From contig JAKLGK010000004.1 of assembly GCA_022710725.1 (NCBI GenBank), positions 124,001 through 188,000 on the forward strand: 64,000 nucleotides of DNA, in the 5' to 3' direction. Positions 48,737-57,476 of this stretch are shown in pieces. How positions within the stretch are numbered: position 1 is the first letter of the stretch; each line of letters starts with the position of its first letter. Both the position numbers and the translations under genes were made by a program. Origin of the DNA: Verrucomicrobiota bacterium. Lineage in GTDB: Bacteria; Verrucomicrobiota; Kiritimatiellia; CAIQIC01; JAGNIJ01. The notes beneath the pieces are model-generated. The model was given only the letters and a program-made list of their open reading frames with translations. It had not been told where the DNA came from and ran no database searches.

Positions 48737-51693
48737 ATCCGGCCTCCCCCGCCGCGCGGGCTGACGGCCCAGAAAAGCAGGGCGCAGGAGCCGAGGACGG
48801 CGGCGATGGCGGAGATGCCGATGCCGAGACTGAAGCTGGCGGCCAGGCCGAAGGCCATCGGTCCCAGGGCCTCGCCGCCGGACTCAAAGAGGTTGTAGAT
48901 GCCCATGGCCTTGTCCGCGCCGAAGCGGCGGACGCGCGGTAGCGAGGAGTAATAGGAAAGGCCCTGGTTGAAGAGCAGGCTTTCGGTCAGGCCGAAGAGG
49001 ATGATGGCGGCATAGGCGGCGGCGAGGGACCGGAGCGCGGCAAACAGCAGCAGGGCGGCGGTCATGACCAGCGCCCCGATGGGCATGGCGCGGCGCGCGC
49101 CGAAAAGATTCGTGGCCAGCCGCGTGATGGCCGGGCCGAGATACACGCTGGCCGCGCCGAACAGCATGAAGGCCAGGCTGATCTCGTTGATCGAGCAGCC
49201 TTGGGATTCGGCAAAGAGCGGGAACAGGAACCCGAGAAACAGCCCGCAGGCCGTCACGGGCAGGAAGATGAAGAGGAAGAAGCTCCATACGGCGCGGTCG
49301 ATGAAAAAGGCCCACGGCGAAGGCGCGCCCGTGGCCCGGTCGCCGGCCGGCTCGCGGCGGCGGTTCCGGATCAGGGCCAGGGCGGCGACGGCCGCCAGCA
49401 CCATCAGCACGGCCTGGATGGCGAATACCGGCCGCATGCCCACGCGCGCGGCCAGCATGCCCCCGGAGACCGAGCCGACGTTGATGCCGGCGATGACCCC
49501 GGCGGTCAACGCAATGATGCCGGATTCCTTCCGGCCCTCGTCCTTTTCAATCAGGAAGTAGGTGCGGAAGGCAATCATCAGGAGGCCCATGCCCATGCCG
49601 ACGAGAACGCGGCCGGCGATCAGGCGGACGAACGTGTTCGAGAGGGCGGTAACGACCATGCCGCCGGTGATGACGAGGCCGGCCAGCACGACATCCGTCT
49701 TGATGCCCGCGCGGAGCCGGACATGGCCATAGAGCAGGGCGATCACGGCGCCGCAGAGGGTTTCGATCACCATGGGCAGGCCGATAACGACGTCGAACGG
49801 GATGCGGCCGATGGCGGGGGCCAGCGACTTGCTGTAGAGCGGCAGGAAGGAAGCGGAGAGAAACACGCCGACAATGGCCATGAACGACACGAACCGCACG
49901 GCGCCTTCGTCGTAGCGCTGGCCGGCGGTGTCGTCGTGGCGGTCCAGCACGTGGGAGCTGAAGAAGCCGATTTCGAAGAAGACAAACAGCAGCACGAAGA
50001 GGACCATGGCCAGGTCCATCAGCGTGCTCTTGAAGAGGGTCCGGTTGGCCTCGCGCTGGGCGGACTGGTCCGCGCCGACCTCGAGCAGGCCGACGGTGAC
50101 CCCGTTGGAATTCACGAGCGGCACCACGCCGTTGAGCCACACCCCGTAGATATCAACAACCTCGCCGACGTAGGGCTTGCCGGTCCGGACCACCTCGGCG
50201 TAGATGGATTTGCTGTACTGGTAGTTGTAGGGGTAGAAGATGCCGCGCAGGCCATCGTGGTAGGCCAGGGCCGAGAGCTTGTCGCCGAAGACCTTGTAGA
50301 CGCCGGAATAGGTGCCGGGATCGATGACGCCTTCGCGGGTGATGGTCTGGCAAAGCTCCTTCAGCACGGCCTGGTAGTCGGCATTCATGTAGTGCTTCAC
50401 GTGCTGGATGCGGTCGACGGCATCGGCATCCACCACCAGGCGGCCGACCTCCAGGTACCCGCGCAGGTTGTTGCGGGCCTCCTCCTCGAGGCGCCGGCTC
50501 ATGTTGTTGAAGATCATGTAGGTGGTGATGCCGACGGCGGTGCCGAGCATCAGGGCCACCAGGGCGACCTGCTTGGCCATGCGGCGGCTGTCGGCCGAGG
50601 CATGGCGGACGGCCAGGGACACGAGCGCGCCCGCGCAGAGGGCGAAGAACGCCAACTGCAGCCAGATTACAGCCCGCTTGATCCAGAGCGCGGCGTTGCC
50701 CTGCGCATGGTCCATGGTTTGGATGCCCGCGGGCGCGCGGGTGTGGAAACGGACCACCTTGCCGTTGTTCGGCAGCAGGAGGCCGTCGTCGGTGATCTGA
50801 AAGCTCTTGCACTCGTAGAAATCATCTTCATAGCCGAGGGCCGCGGCGACGTTCCGGTCGAAGACGGGTTCAGCGCTGTCGCGGCCCGTCAGGCGCATGA
50901 CGGCGTCGCGGCCCAAGTCAGAGAAGTACAATTGGCCGCCCAGGTAATGCAGGTCGGAGGGGATCGACACCACATTGTCGGGCATGTCGCGGCCATCGTA
51001 GCACTTGGTGAACGCCTGGCCCGGCGCAGCGGTATAGATTTCAGTTGCCGCGGTGGAGTAGGCCAACTCGCGGCCGTCGGCGGAGATCGTGGCGTAGATC
51101 ACGCTGGGGACGTCGCCGGGGTAGGCGGTGACGGTTTCCTGGGCCGGGACGGCGCCGGCGGCATCGACCAACAGGCTGTGGATGCCGTCCTCGCGGGCGA
51201 GACAGAAGCGCAGGCCGTCCGGGGTCCACTGGAGGGATCGAATCAGGCCGATGTTGTCGGTGTACTGCTCGGGGGAGTGTTCGATCGAGTAAAGGACGGC
51301 CCCGAGACGGCCTTCGGGGGAGAAGCGCACGATGGCCTCACGGTTGACCGTCAGGGTGGCGGTATCGATGTACGTGCTGGCCACGTACAGGTTCCCGGCG
51401 GGGTCGAACGTGAGTTCGTTGGCAAAGAAGAAGCCCTTCTGGGGATCGTTGATGGCCGCGATGAGCCAGGCCAGGGTTCCGTCGGGCGCCACGCCGGCAA
51501 TGCGCTTGTTGGAGTCCAGCACAACGGCCAGGGTGCCCTCGGCGCTGCGCGCGGCCTTGGAAAGCTGCTCGAAGGGGACCGTGTTGGAAAGGGAGAAGGA
51601 TTCGGAGAGGCGGTCGCGCTGGGCAATCAGCAGCCCCCCGAACACGCACGTCAAGGCGATGAGGACAGGCAGAATGGGACGCGATCGAGCCAT
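48733..51693 (-). CDS. propeller - Cache-like sensor - MFS transporter fusion
   Basis: A 986-aa membrane protein with an unusual domain order. Helix 1 is at about residues 8-24. Residues 45-330 have the repeated strand pattern of an NHL/SMP-type beta-propeller (AGVAPDGTLAWLIAA, LTFDPAGNLYVAST, LQWTPDGLRFCLA, ISADGRELAYST). Two helices follow at about 338-362 and 372-392. Then comes a Cache-like periplasmic sensor (about 395-550: RLEEEARNNLRGYLEVGRLV ... VGLLEVGADQSAQREANRTLF). The C-terminal half (about 553-980) has twelve helices of MFS type, including FVRLIAGRVLVGMGMGLLMI and SGIIALTAGVIAGINVGSVSGG. It could be a transceptor or a degenerate transporter used as a sensor. Translational coupling to a SpoIIE phosphatase favours signalling. 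The start with MARSRP is chosen for its signal-like helix; the RBS is weak. Confidence 0.8.
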   Translation of the reverse strand: MARSRPILPVLIALTCVFGGLLIAQRDRLSESFSLSNTVPFEQLSKAARSAEGTLAVVLDSNKRIAGVAPDGTLAWLIAAINDPQKGFFFANELTFDPAGNLYVASTYIDTATLTVNREAIVRFSPEGRLGAVLYSIEHSPEQYTDNIGLIRSLQWTPDGLRFCLAREDGIHSLLVDAAGAVPAQETVTAYPGDVPSVIYATISADGRELAYSTAATEIYTAAPGQAFTKCYDGRDMPDNVVSIPSDLHYLGGQLYFSDLGRDAVMRLTGRDSAEPVFDRNVAAALGYEDDFYECKSFQITDDGLLLPNNGKVVRFHTRAPAGIQTMDHAQGNAALWIKRAVIWLQLAFFALCAGALVSLAVRHASADSRRMAKQVALVALMLGTAVGITTYMIFNNMSRRLEEEARNNLRGYLEVGRLVVDADAVDRIQHVKHYMNADYQAVLKELCQTITREGVIDPGTYSGVYKVFGDKLSALAYHDGLRGIFYPYNYQYSKSIYAEVVRTGKPYVGEVVDIYGVWLNGVVPLVNSNGVTVGLLEVGADQSAQREANRTLFKSTLMDLAMVLFVLLFVFFEIGFFSSHVLDRHDDTAGQRYDEGAVRFVSFMAIVGVFLSASFLPLYSKSLAPAIGRIPFDVVIGLPMVIETLCGAVIALLYGHVRLRAGIKTDVVLAGLVITGGMVVTALSNTFVRLIAGRVLVGMGMGLLMIAFRTYFLIEKDEGRKESGIIALTAGVIAGINVGSVSGGMLAARVGMRPVFAIQAVLMVLAAVAALALIRNRRREPAGDRATGAPSPWAFFIDRAVWSFFLFIFLPVTACGLFLGFLFPLFAESQGCSINEISLAFMLFGAASVYLGPAITRLATNLFGARRAMPIGALVMTAALLLFAALRSLAAAYAAIILFGLTESLLFNQGLSYYSSLPRVRRFGADKAMGIYNLFESGGEALGPMAFGLAASFSLGIGISAIAAVLGSCALLFWAVSPRGGGGRM

Positions 51694-51710
51694 GCGTTGC
51701 TCAAGATTGG

Positions 51711-52232
51711 TCAGCGGTCCACGGGCCGATAGTACCAAAGCGTGTCCTCCCCGGGATAGTAGAAATCAGGGAAACAGCCGACCTGCTTGAAGCCCAGCTC
51801 GGCCAGGATCCTGTGCATGGGAGCATAGGAGAGATCCGAGGAGGTTTCGAACAGCAGGCCGCGGCCGCCGGAATCGGCCACGAAGCGCAGGGCCAGTTTC
51901 AGCAGCCGGCGTCCGAGACCCCGGCGCCGGTGGGCGGGATGGATCGCCAGGGCGCTGACTTCGTAGATCCCGGTCCGTTCCGCGTTCATGCGCACACCGA
52001 TCACGGCACAGGGCGCCATGTCGCCGTCCCGTGCGAACCAATAGGCATCATCCGGGCATCCGACAGAAGCGACGGGCTGGGTACTGAACTCGTCGCGCTC
52101 GCCGGGCGTTAGGGGGGTGCCGAAAAGGCCGGGCTGGAGCAAAAAGGCCGAGACGGCCTCGCCCTCGTCGCGGGCGACGACCCGCCGGACCTCGCATCGC
52201 CCTGAAACCGAACTGGTTTCGTTCAAATTCAC
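51711..52232 (-). CDS. GNAT-family N-acetyltransferase
   Basis: A 173-aa acetyltransferase. The acetyl-CoA-binding motif A is seen in VSALAIHPAHRRRGLGRRLLKLAL (R/Q-x-x-G-x-G/A), and the C-terminal motif in YAPMHRILAELGFKQVG. It probably acetylates a small amine or a protein N-terminus/lysine. The start is GTG with no strong RBS. It lies 17 bases before the sensor-MFS gene on the same strand and is likely the first gene of that signalling operon. Confidence 0.85.
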   Translation of the reverse strand: MNLNETSSVSGRCEVRRVVARDEGEAVSAFLLQPGLFGTPLTPGERDEFSTQPVASVGCPDDAYWFARDGDMAPCAVIGVRMNAERTGIYEVSALAIHPAHRRRGLGRRLLKLALRFVADSGGRGLLFETSSDLSYAPMHRILAELGFKQVGCFPDFYYPGEDTLWYYRPVDR

Positions 52233-52405
52233 AAATGGAAGGATACTGCACGATCAAGGAACAAACTCAAGCCAAACAGCCGGGCGGGATCTCGCCATGG
52301 ACGCCAGGCGGATTAAAGGATGAGCTGCGGCATTGACAAGTGGGCGGGAAAAGATGGAAATGGCGCGCGGTGGACATGATCCATTTACCCAGGGGGAACA
52401 TAGCC

Positions 52406-53224
52406 ATGAAAAAAATGACGACCTTGACGATTCTGGCGGCGGCGCTGGCGGCCCCGGTGTCCGCGCTGGCGGCGGACGGTTCGGCATACGTAGATATCCT
52501 GTCCGCCTACGTGTACAACGGCTTGGTGTATAATGACGAGGCCGTCTTCCAGCCCGGCCTGGACGTGAGCGGGCCGCTGGGCCTCGGCTGCAGTCTGTGG
52601 GCCAACATGGACCTGACGGATAATCCGGCTTCCATCGCGCCCAACACGGCCGGGGAGTGGAACGAGATCGACCTGGGCCTGAGCTGGGCCGCCCCATGGG
52701 AAGGGCCTGTCGGCCTGTCCGCGGGCACGATCTACTACATCTATCCGCAGAACAGCAGCACCGTCGAACTGAACGAGGACGGCACGGTGGCCTCGGTCTC
52801 CAAAAGCCCCGCCGATGGGTCCTACCAGGTCTTCGCCCGTATCGAGGCCTCGAACGTGCCGCTGACGCCGGCCGTCAAGTTCTGCCACGAGCTGGACAAC
52901 ACGGACGACTGGATCATCCTGTTCACGGCCGGCCATGGCTTCGAGCTGTCGGATGCGCTGTCGCTCGACCTGGGGACAGTCCTCGGCTGGGCGGGCACGT
53001 ATTACGTCGAAAGCAACTACGGGGCCGATACGGGGTCGGCGCTGACCCACGCGCAGGTGGATGCCACGCTGAGGTACGCACTGAACGAAAAGGCGTCCGT
53101 GGGGCTCAAGGGCACGTTCAGCTCCATCCTCGACAGCGACGTGCGCGACGCCATTGACGAAGGCGGGGTCTATCCCGATACGGACATTTTCTTCGGCGGC
53201 GTCACGGCGAGCTATTCATTCTAG
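52406..53224 (+). CDS. TorF/Gcw_chp-like putative porin
   Basis: A 272-aa outer-membrane protein. The signal peptide is about residues 1-23 (MKKMTTLTILAAALAAPVSA). The mature opening SAYVDILSAYVYNGLVYNDEAVFQPGL fits the Gcw_chp (TorF-type) family, in which a DxxSxYVxRG-like start precedes a barrel. Amphipathic strands continue to a final aromatic residue, GVTASYSF. The start is taken after AGGGGGA with about 10-base spacing; the upstream extension is not signal-like. It stands alone, divergent from the GNAT operon and convergent with the inositol-phosphatase-like gene. The 170 bases upstream contain TTGACA (52333-52338) without a good -10. Confidence 0.78.
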   Translation: MKKMTTLTILAAALAAPVSALAADGSAYVDILSAYVYNGLVYNDEAVFQPGLDVSGPLGLGCSLWANMDLTDNPASIAPNTAGEWNEIDLGLSWAAPWEGPVGLSAGTIYYIYPQNSSTVELNEDGTVASVSKSPADGSYQVFARIEASNVPLTPAVKFCHELDNTDDWIILFTAGHGFELSDALSLDLGTVLGWAGTYYVESNYGADTGSALTHAQVDATLRYALNEKASVGLKGTFSSILDSDVRDAIDEGGVYPDTDIFFGGVTASYSF

Positions 53225-53279
53225 CCCCTGTCTTGCCCCGGGCGGGTCATCACGGGAGACTCGCGAAGCCCGTTGAGGG

Positions 53280-53295
53280 CCTGACCACGGTCAGG
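53280..53295. terminator. possible hairpin between convergent genes
   Basis: CCTGACC/GGTCAGG forms a 6-7-bp stem between the porin-like gene (ends 53224) and the convergent inositol-phosphatase-like gene (ends 53291), overlapping the latter's stop. No T-run follows. Confidence 0.3.
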
Positions 53296-54073
53296 GAGCA
53301 GACGTCACCAAGGCCTTCAGCTCTTCGTGGATGCGCCCGTTCGTGCAAAGGTAACGCAGGTGCACGGGACTCAAGGATTCCAGGATTTCCGCGCAGCCGC
53401 CGGCGCGGCGCGCGACCAGCCCGGCCGCCGCCACGTCCCAGAGGTAGATGCTCGACTCGAAGTACCCGTCCGCCCTTCCGCAGGCCACGTGGCAGATGTC
53501 CACGGCGGCGGCGCCCATGACCCGCACCTTCTGCGCCCGCGAGGCGATGGTCGCCATGAACCGCAGCGCCTCCGGGTTGGAATCCATGTGCTTGGACACG
53601 CCCGTGAGGATCATGGCCTCCGCCAGGGATGACGCGTCGGAAACGGCGATGCGCGCGCCGTTGCGCTCGGATACGCCGTCCCGCGCCGCCGTGTACAGTT
53701 CATCCAGCTCCGGCACGAAGACGGCGCCGGCCAGCGTGTCGCCGCCCTGCATGACCGCCACGGAGCAGCACCACAGCGGCATGCCATGCGAGAAATTGAC
53801 CGTCCCGTCGATCGGGTCGATGACCCACACGAGCTCATCCATCCCGGCGCCGGCTCCGCCTTCCTCGCCGAGAATGCGGGGATCCGGCCAGGCGCGGGCG
53901 ATGACCGACTCGGCGACGCGTTGGCACTCCAGGTCCAGGGCCAGTTTCACGTCGTGGGCCGAGCGCTCCACGTATTCCCGGCGCCGTTGCCGGTTCTGCA
54001 GGGCGTGCCGTCCCGCGGCGCGCGCGGCATCCACGGCCGTTTGCAGGAGCAGGTCGGAAGCGGGAGGCGTCAC
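53291..54073 (-). CDS. inositol-monophosphatase-family phosphatase
   Basis: A 260-aa Mg-dependent phosphatase of the IMPase/CysQ/FBPase superfamily. Signatures: ILGEEGG (metal Glu), VIDPIDGTVNFSHGMPLWCC (the DPIDGT motif) and the C-terminal SSIYLWDVAAAGLVARRAGG (the WDxAAG motif). Substrates in the family include myo-inositol phosphates, PAP and fructose bisphosphate; which applies here is not evident. The GTG start at 54073, 8 bases after the epimerase stop, gives the normal length; a longer version from 54103 would overlap the epimerase gene. Confidence 0.9.
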   Translation of the reverse strand: MTPPASDLLLQTAVDAARAAGRHALQNRQRRREYVERSAHDVKLALDLECQRVAESVIARAWPDPRILGEEGGAGAGMDELVWVIDPIDGTVNFSHGMPLWCCSVAVMQGGDTLAGAVFVPELDELYTAARDGVSERNGARIAVSDASSLAEAMILTGVSKHMDSNPEALRFMATIASRAQKVRVMGAAAVDICHVACGRADGYFESSIYLWDVAAAGLVARRAGGCAEILESLSPVHLRYLCTNGRIHEELKALVTSAP

Positions 54074-54081
54074 GGCGCCGC

Positions 54082-55023
54082 CTACGGATGGGAGAGGAAC
54101 CACTCGACGGTCTTCCGCAGGCCTTCCTCGAAGGATACCTGCGGCTTCCAGCCGAGGCGAGCCATCGCCTGGGACGAATCCGCCTGGGAGTCCCGGACGT
54201 CACCCGCGCGGGCGGGCTCGAACACGGGCTCGACCTGTTTGCCCATGAGCCGGCCCAGCACGGCGACCAACTCCTGGAGCGAGATGCGATTGCCCCAGGC
54301 CACGTTGTACGGCACCCCGGCCGCGTCCAGGGGAGCCGTGCAGCAGCAGAGGTTCGCCGAGACCACGTCGTCGACGAAGGTGAAGTCCCGCGTCTGCCGG
54401 CCGTCCCCGTAGATCACCAGCGGCTGCCCGTGATGCAGCGTGTCGATGAAGCGCGGGATCACGGCGGAATATTGAGACGACGGATCCTGCCTCGGGCCGA
54501 ACACGTTGAAATAACGCAGCGAGAACGTCGGCAGGCCGTACAGATCGGTAAAAAGCCTCGCGTACAGCTCGCCCGCGAGCTTGGTCAGGGCATAGGGCGA
54601 GCGGGGCTGCGGCGGCATGTCCTCCCGCTTCGGGAGGACCGGCGTGTTGCCGTACACGGAGGAGGAAGAGGAGTACACCAGGCGCTCGACGCGGGCATCC
54701 CGCGCCGCCACGAGCAGGTTGAGCGTGCCGGTGATATTGACATCGTTGCTCGCCAGGGGTTCGCGGACGGACCGGGCGACGGACGGCAGGGCGGCGGCAT
54801 GCAGCACGTATCGGACGCCCTGGACGGCCCGCCGCACGGTCTCCACATCCCGGATATCTCCCAGGACGAAATCGATGCGGTCCTCGATGTCCCCGATGTT
54901 TTCCCGGCGCCCGGTGGAGAGGTTGTCCAGGACCCGGACCCTCCGGCCCTGCGCCACCAGGGTCCGGACCACGTTCGAGCCGATGAACCCCCCGCCGCCC
55001 GTCACCAGATACTCCGCGTTCAT
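54082..55023 (-). CDS. NAD-dependent UDP-sugar epimerase/dehydratase
   Basis: A 313-aa extended SDR enzyme. GGGGFIGSN sits at about residues 9-17 and the Asp for NAD ribose in VLDNLSTGRREN. Catalytic SSSSVYG and SPYALTKLAGE (Y-x-x-x-K) follow, then FSLRYFNVFGPRQDPSSQYSA, the WbpP/GalE-like substrate block. It probably makes a UDP-hexose or hexuronate for LPS or capsule. It lies 21 bases after the lptD-like gene, in line with a lipopolysaccharide connection. Confidence 0.92.
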   Translation of the reverse strand: MNAEYLVTGGGGFIGSNVVRTLVAQGRRVRVLDNLSTGRRENIGDIEDRIDFVLGDIRDVETVRRAVQGVRYVLHAAALPSVARSVREPLASNDVNITGTLNLLVAARDARVERLVYSSSSSVYGNTPVLPKREDMPPQPRSPYALTKLAGELYARLFTDLYGLPTFSLRYFNVFGPRQDPSSQYSAVIPRFIDTLHHGQPLVIYGDGRQTRDFTFVDDVVSANLCCCTAPLDAAGVPYNVAWGNRISLQELVAVLGRLMGKQVEPVFEPARAGDVRDSQADSSQAMARLGWKPQVSFEEGLRKTVEWFLSHP

Positions 55024-55044
55024 GTCTTCGTCATGCTTTCCGGA

Positions 55045-57282
55045 TTAAAGGCCCATCTTGATGTAGCTCTTCGGGAAGGCCGTGAGCCAGACCTGGAACC
55101 AGATCTGGTCGTCGTCATCCTCCTCCACCCTCTTGTAGCCCGTCCCGATGCCCAGGCACGAGGTCTTGTGCTCCACAAAGTAGCCCTGCTCCTCCAGTTC
55201 GCTGATGTCGATGTTGTACCGCGTGTAGACGCGGAACGACCAGGGATCGTACGGGAACAGGTGCAGCTCGGCCGCCACCTGGTTGCGCTTGTCCAGGCGA
55301 TAGAGGTACTGGAGGGACAGCCGGCTGGCGTCCTCCAGGTTCAGCCAGGAGGCCTCCACGCGGGCCTCGGTGACTTCGCTCTCGTAAGGGTCGTACGACA
55401 CCCACGTGTCGATCGGCAGCCAGTCGACGAGCCGCAGCCGCGCGTCGAAGTAGATGTCGCTGAAATCGTGCACCTCGTCGAACCGCTCGATCCGGTACGT
55501 GGTGAAAACGCCCACGTCCACGAGATCGTGCACCCGCTGCCCGCTGATCGACGGCGCCGCGAGGCTGGCGGCCCCGCCCGTCTCGGCCGGCTGCAGCGGC
55601 AGGATTCCGCCCGCGAGCCGCTTGGTTTGCAGCTTGTTGCGGACCCCGAAGTAGACGTCGTGCCGCCGGTCCAGTTCGTCCACGCCGTCGAACTGGGGCA
55701 GTTCGTCGGGCCGTATGTTCGGCTCGGGCACGTAGGTGTGCTTGGCGTACGGCTCGACCACGTGGCGCAGGCCCTGGTAATCGCGCCCGAGGGTGGCCTC
55801 GTTCAGCACCTTGAACGCCTTGAAGGACACCTCCACGCCGGTCTCGTACAGGCTGCGCAGCACGGCCCGCTCCTCGACCTGCCGCTCCACGCTGTTGGTG
55901 ATCCCGATCACCACGTTGCTCTCCACCACGGTGGTCTGGTTCGTGAGGTAGGAAACATCGTAGGCGGTCGAGTAGTAGGTGGCGCGGTACCCGCCCCGCG
56001 GCGTGATGTTGAGGAATCCGAAGTGGCGCGTCGGCCAGTAGACCATGTGGCTCGAATCCAGCCGGATCGAATCGTAGTTGTTGGTCTCCTGCCCCTCGGG
56101 ATACTCCCGCTCGAGCCAGGCTGCGCCGTTGTACGTCTCGTAGTAGAACGGCGTGTCGCCGAGCTGCAGGCGCGGGACGTCCAGCCGCGCCTCGGGCAGC
56201 CGGTTGATGTTCCCGAAGAAGTCGTTGAGTCGCTTGTTGACCGCGAGGGAGGCGGTGAACCGGTCGCCGCGGTGGATCAGCGAGATCCGGTTCTCCGGTT
56301 GGGAGCGCATGCGGAATTCCTCGTTGAAGAACTCCTCGATCACCCGCGGGTCGCTCAAGTAGTTCAGCTCGGTCACCAGGTAGTCCCGATCGGTGACGCT
56401 CCGGATGTCGGACAGGCGCAGGCGGTACCGGTCGCTGTCCACCCACTCGCTCCACTCCTCCTCTTCCTCGTCGTTCTTGAACGGTTTCTGGTCGTCGGCG
56501 TAGTAGGCCGTCACGAGGCCACGGGGCGAGGATCCGGCCTTCCCCCAGATGAAATCCTGCCCGCCGGCCCATCCCCGCTCGGACCGGTAGTCGATGTGCG
56601 TCGAGGAGAGCAGGTTGGTGGTGATCGGGAACGTGTACGCCGAGAGGAGGAAGTAGCCGGACCGCCCGCTCCGGCCGGGGATGAACTCCCACCCCATGCT
56701 GTCGAGGCGCTTGGAGAGGAACGGCGTGTACAGGAGCGGCAGCGGCCCCAGGAAGATCCAGACGCCCTTGGCGCGCAGCTTGATGTCGTCGATGATCCGC
56801 GCCTCCCGCATCTTCATGAAGACCAGCGGCCGCTCCCCCTCGCAGGTGGTGAACACGGCCTTCTTCATCACGAACTCGTTCGAGGAGACCTGCCGGGACT
56901 CCTGCGCGCGGATGTAGTACGGATCGGTGTAGTACTCGAATTGCCCGAAATCGCCGAGGCGGGTGCCGAAGTTGTACTTGAGCTTCTCGCCGCGCCACAG
57001 GCTGCCGGCCCGCTCGAGGATCACGTTGCCCTGCGCGACCGCGTCCTGCGTGTCGGTCCGGTACGTCACCAGATCCGCCCGCAGCACGTCGGAGAGACGC
57101 ACGATCACGACATGCCCCCGGCCAGTGAGCAGCCGCTTGCCGGACTCGTATTCGAGCTGGTCGGCATGGATTTCCACGCCGCCCACCGTCGCCGTTTGCT
57201 TTTCGGCGGCGGCCGCCCCGGCCGCGGCCAGCCATCCCGCCGCGAGGACGCCCATCCACCGGCTCTGTATTCTGCGACGCAT
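55045..57282 (-). CDS. lptD: LptD-like LPS-assembly outer-membrane protein
   Basis: A 745-aa exported protein. The signal peptide is about residues 1-26 (ends AAGAAAAEK). The N-terminal OstA/LptA-like beta-jellyroll (about 30-145) includes VEIHADQLEYESGKRLLTGRG and AVAQGNVILERAGSLWRGEK. The long C-terminal barrel contains PLLYTPFLSKRLDSMGWEF, a PLxYxPF variant typical of LptD, and many aromatic strands. It inserts LPS into the outer leaflet of the outer membrane together with LptE. The start with MRRRIQ is chosen for the signal peptide and an upstream AGGTG; the frame stays open to 57474 without similarity. It heads an operon with an epimerase and an IMPase-like gene. Confidence 0.85.
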   Translation of the reverse strand: MRRRIQSRWMGVLAAGWLAAAGAAAAEKQTATVGGVEIHADQLEYESGKRLLTGRGHVVIVRLSDVLRADLVTYRTDTQDAVAQGNVILERAGSLWRGEKLKYNFGTRLGDFGQFEYYTDPYYIRAQESRQVSSNEFVMKKAVFTTCEGERPLVFMKMREARIIDDIKLRAKGVWIFLGPLPLLYTPFLSKRLDSMGWEFIPGRSGRSGYFLLSAYTFPITTNLLSSTHIDYRSERGWAGGQDFIWGKAGSSPRGLVTAYYADDQKPFKNDEEEEEWSEWVDSDRYRLRLSDIRSVTDRDYLVTELNYLSDPRVIEEFFNEEFRMRSQPENRISLIHRGDRFTASLAVNKRLNDFFGNINRLPEARLDVPRLQLGDTPFYYETYNGAAWLEREYPEGQETNNYDSIRLDSSHMVYWPTRHFGFLNITPRGGYRATYYSTAYDVSYLTNQTTVVESNVVIGITNSVERQVEERAVLRSLYETGVEVSFKAFKVLNEATLGRDYQGLRHVVEPYAKHTYVPEPNIRPDELPQFDGVDELDRRHDVYFGVRNKLQTKRLAGGILPLQPAETGGAASLAAPSISGQRVHDLVDVGVFTTYRIERFDEVHDFSDIYFDARLRLVDWLPIDTWVSYDPYESEVTEARVEASWLNLEDASRLSLQYLYRLDKRNQVAAELHLFPYDPWSFRVYTRYNIDISELEEQGYFVEHKTSCLGIGTGYKRVEEDDDDQIWFQVWLTAFPKSYIKMGL

Positions 57283-57421
57283 TCTTGGCTGCACCTGAAT
57301 CGGGCGCACGCTAGCACAGCCGGCCCGCCCGAGCCAAGGAGTTTCTCGCCGCGGAAGGGGGCCCGTCGCGCGGGCGGCGCCCCGCGGGCAGGCCGGACGC
57401 AGCGGAATACACGCTCCCGGA

Positions 57422-57449
57422 TTGCCATGCCCGGCCGTTGGCCTATACT
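57422..57449 (+). promoter_or_regulatory. sigma-70-like promoter of the ankyrin lipoprotein gene
   Basis: TTGCCA (57422-57427), 16-base spacer, TATACT (57444-57449), 27 bases before the ATG at 57477, with GGAG in the leader. Confidence 0.65.
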
Positions 57450-57476
57450 GGCGACCGTGAACTTCGGAGCGCATCC

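Noticed and set aside
52333..52361. Promoter TTGACA upstream of the porin-like gene
   Set aside because: The -35 is perfect but no acceptable -10 lies at 16-18 bases, so it was not listed as a promoter.
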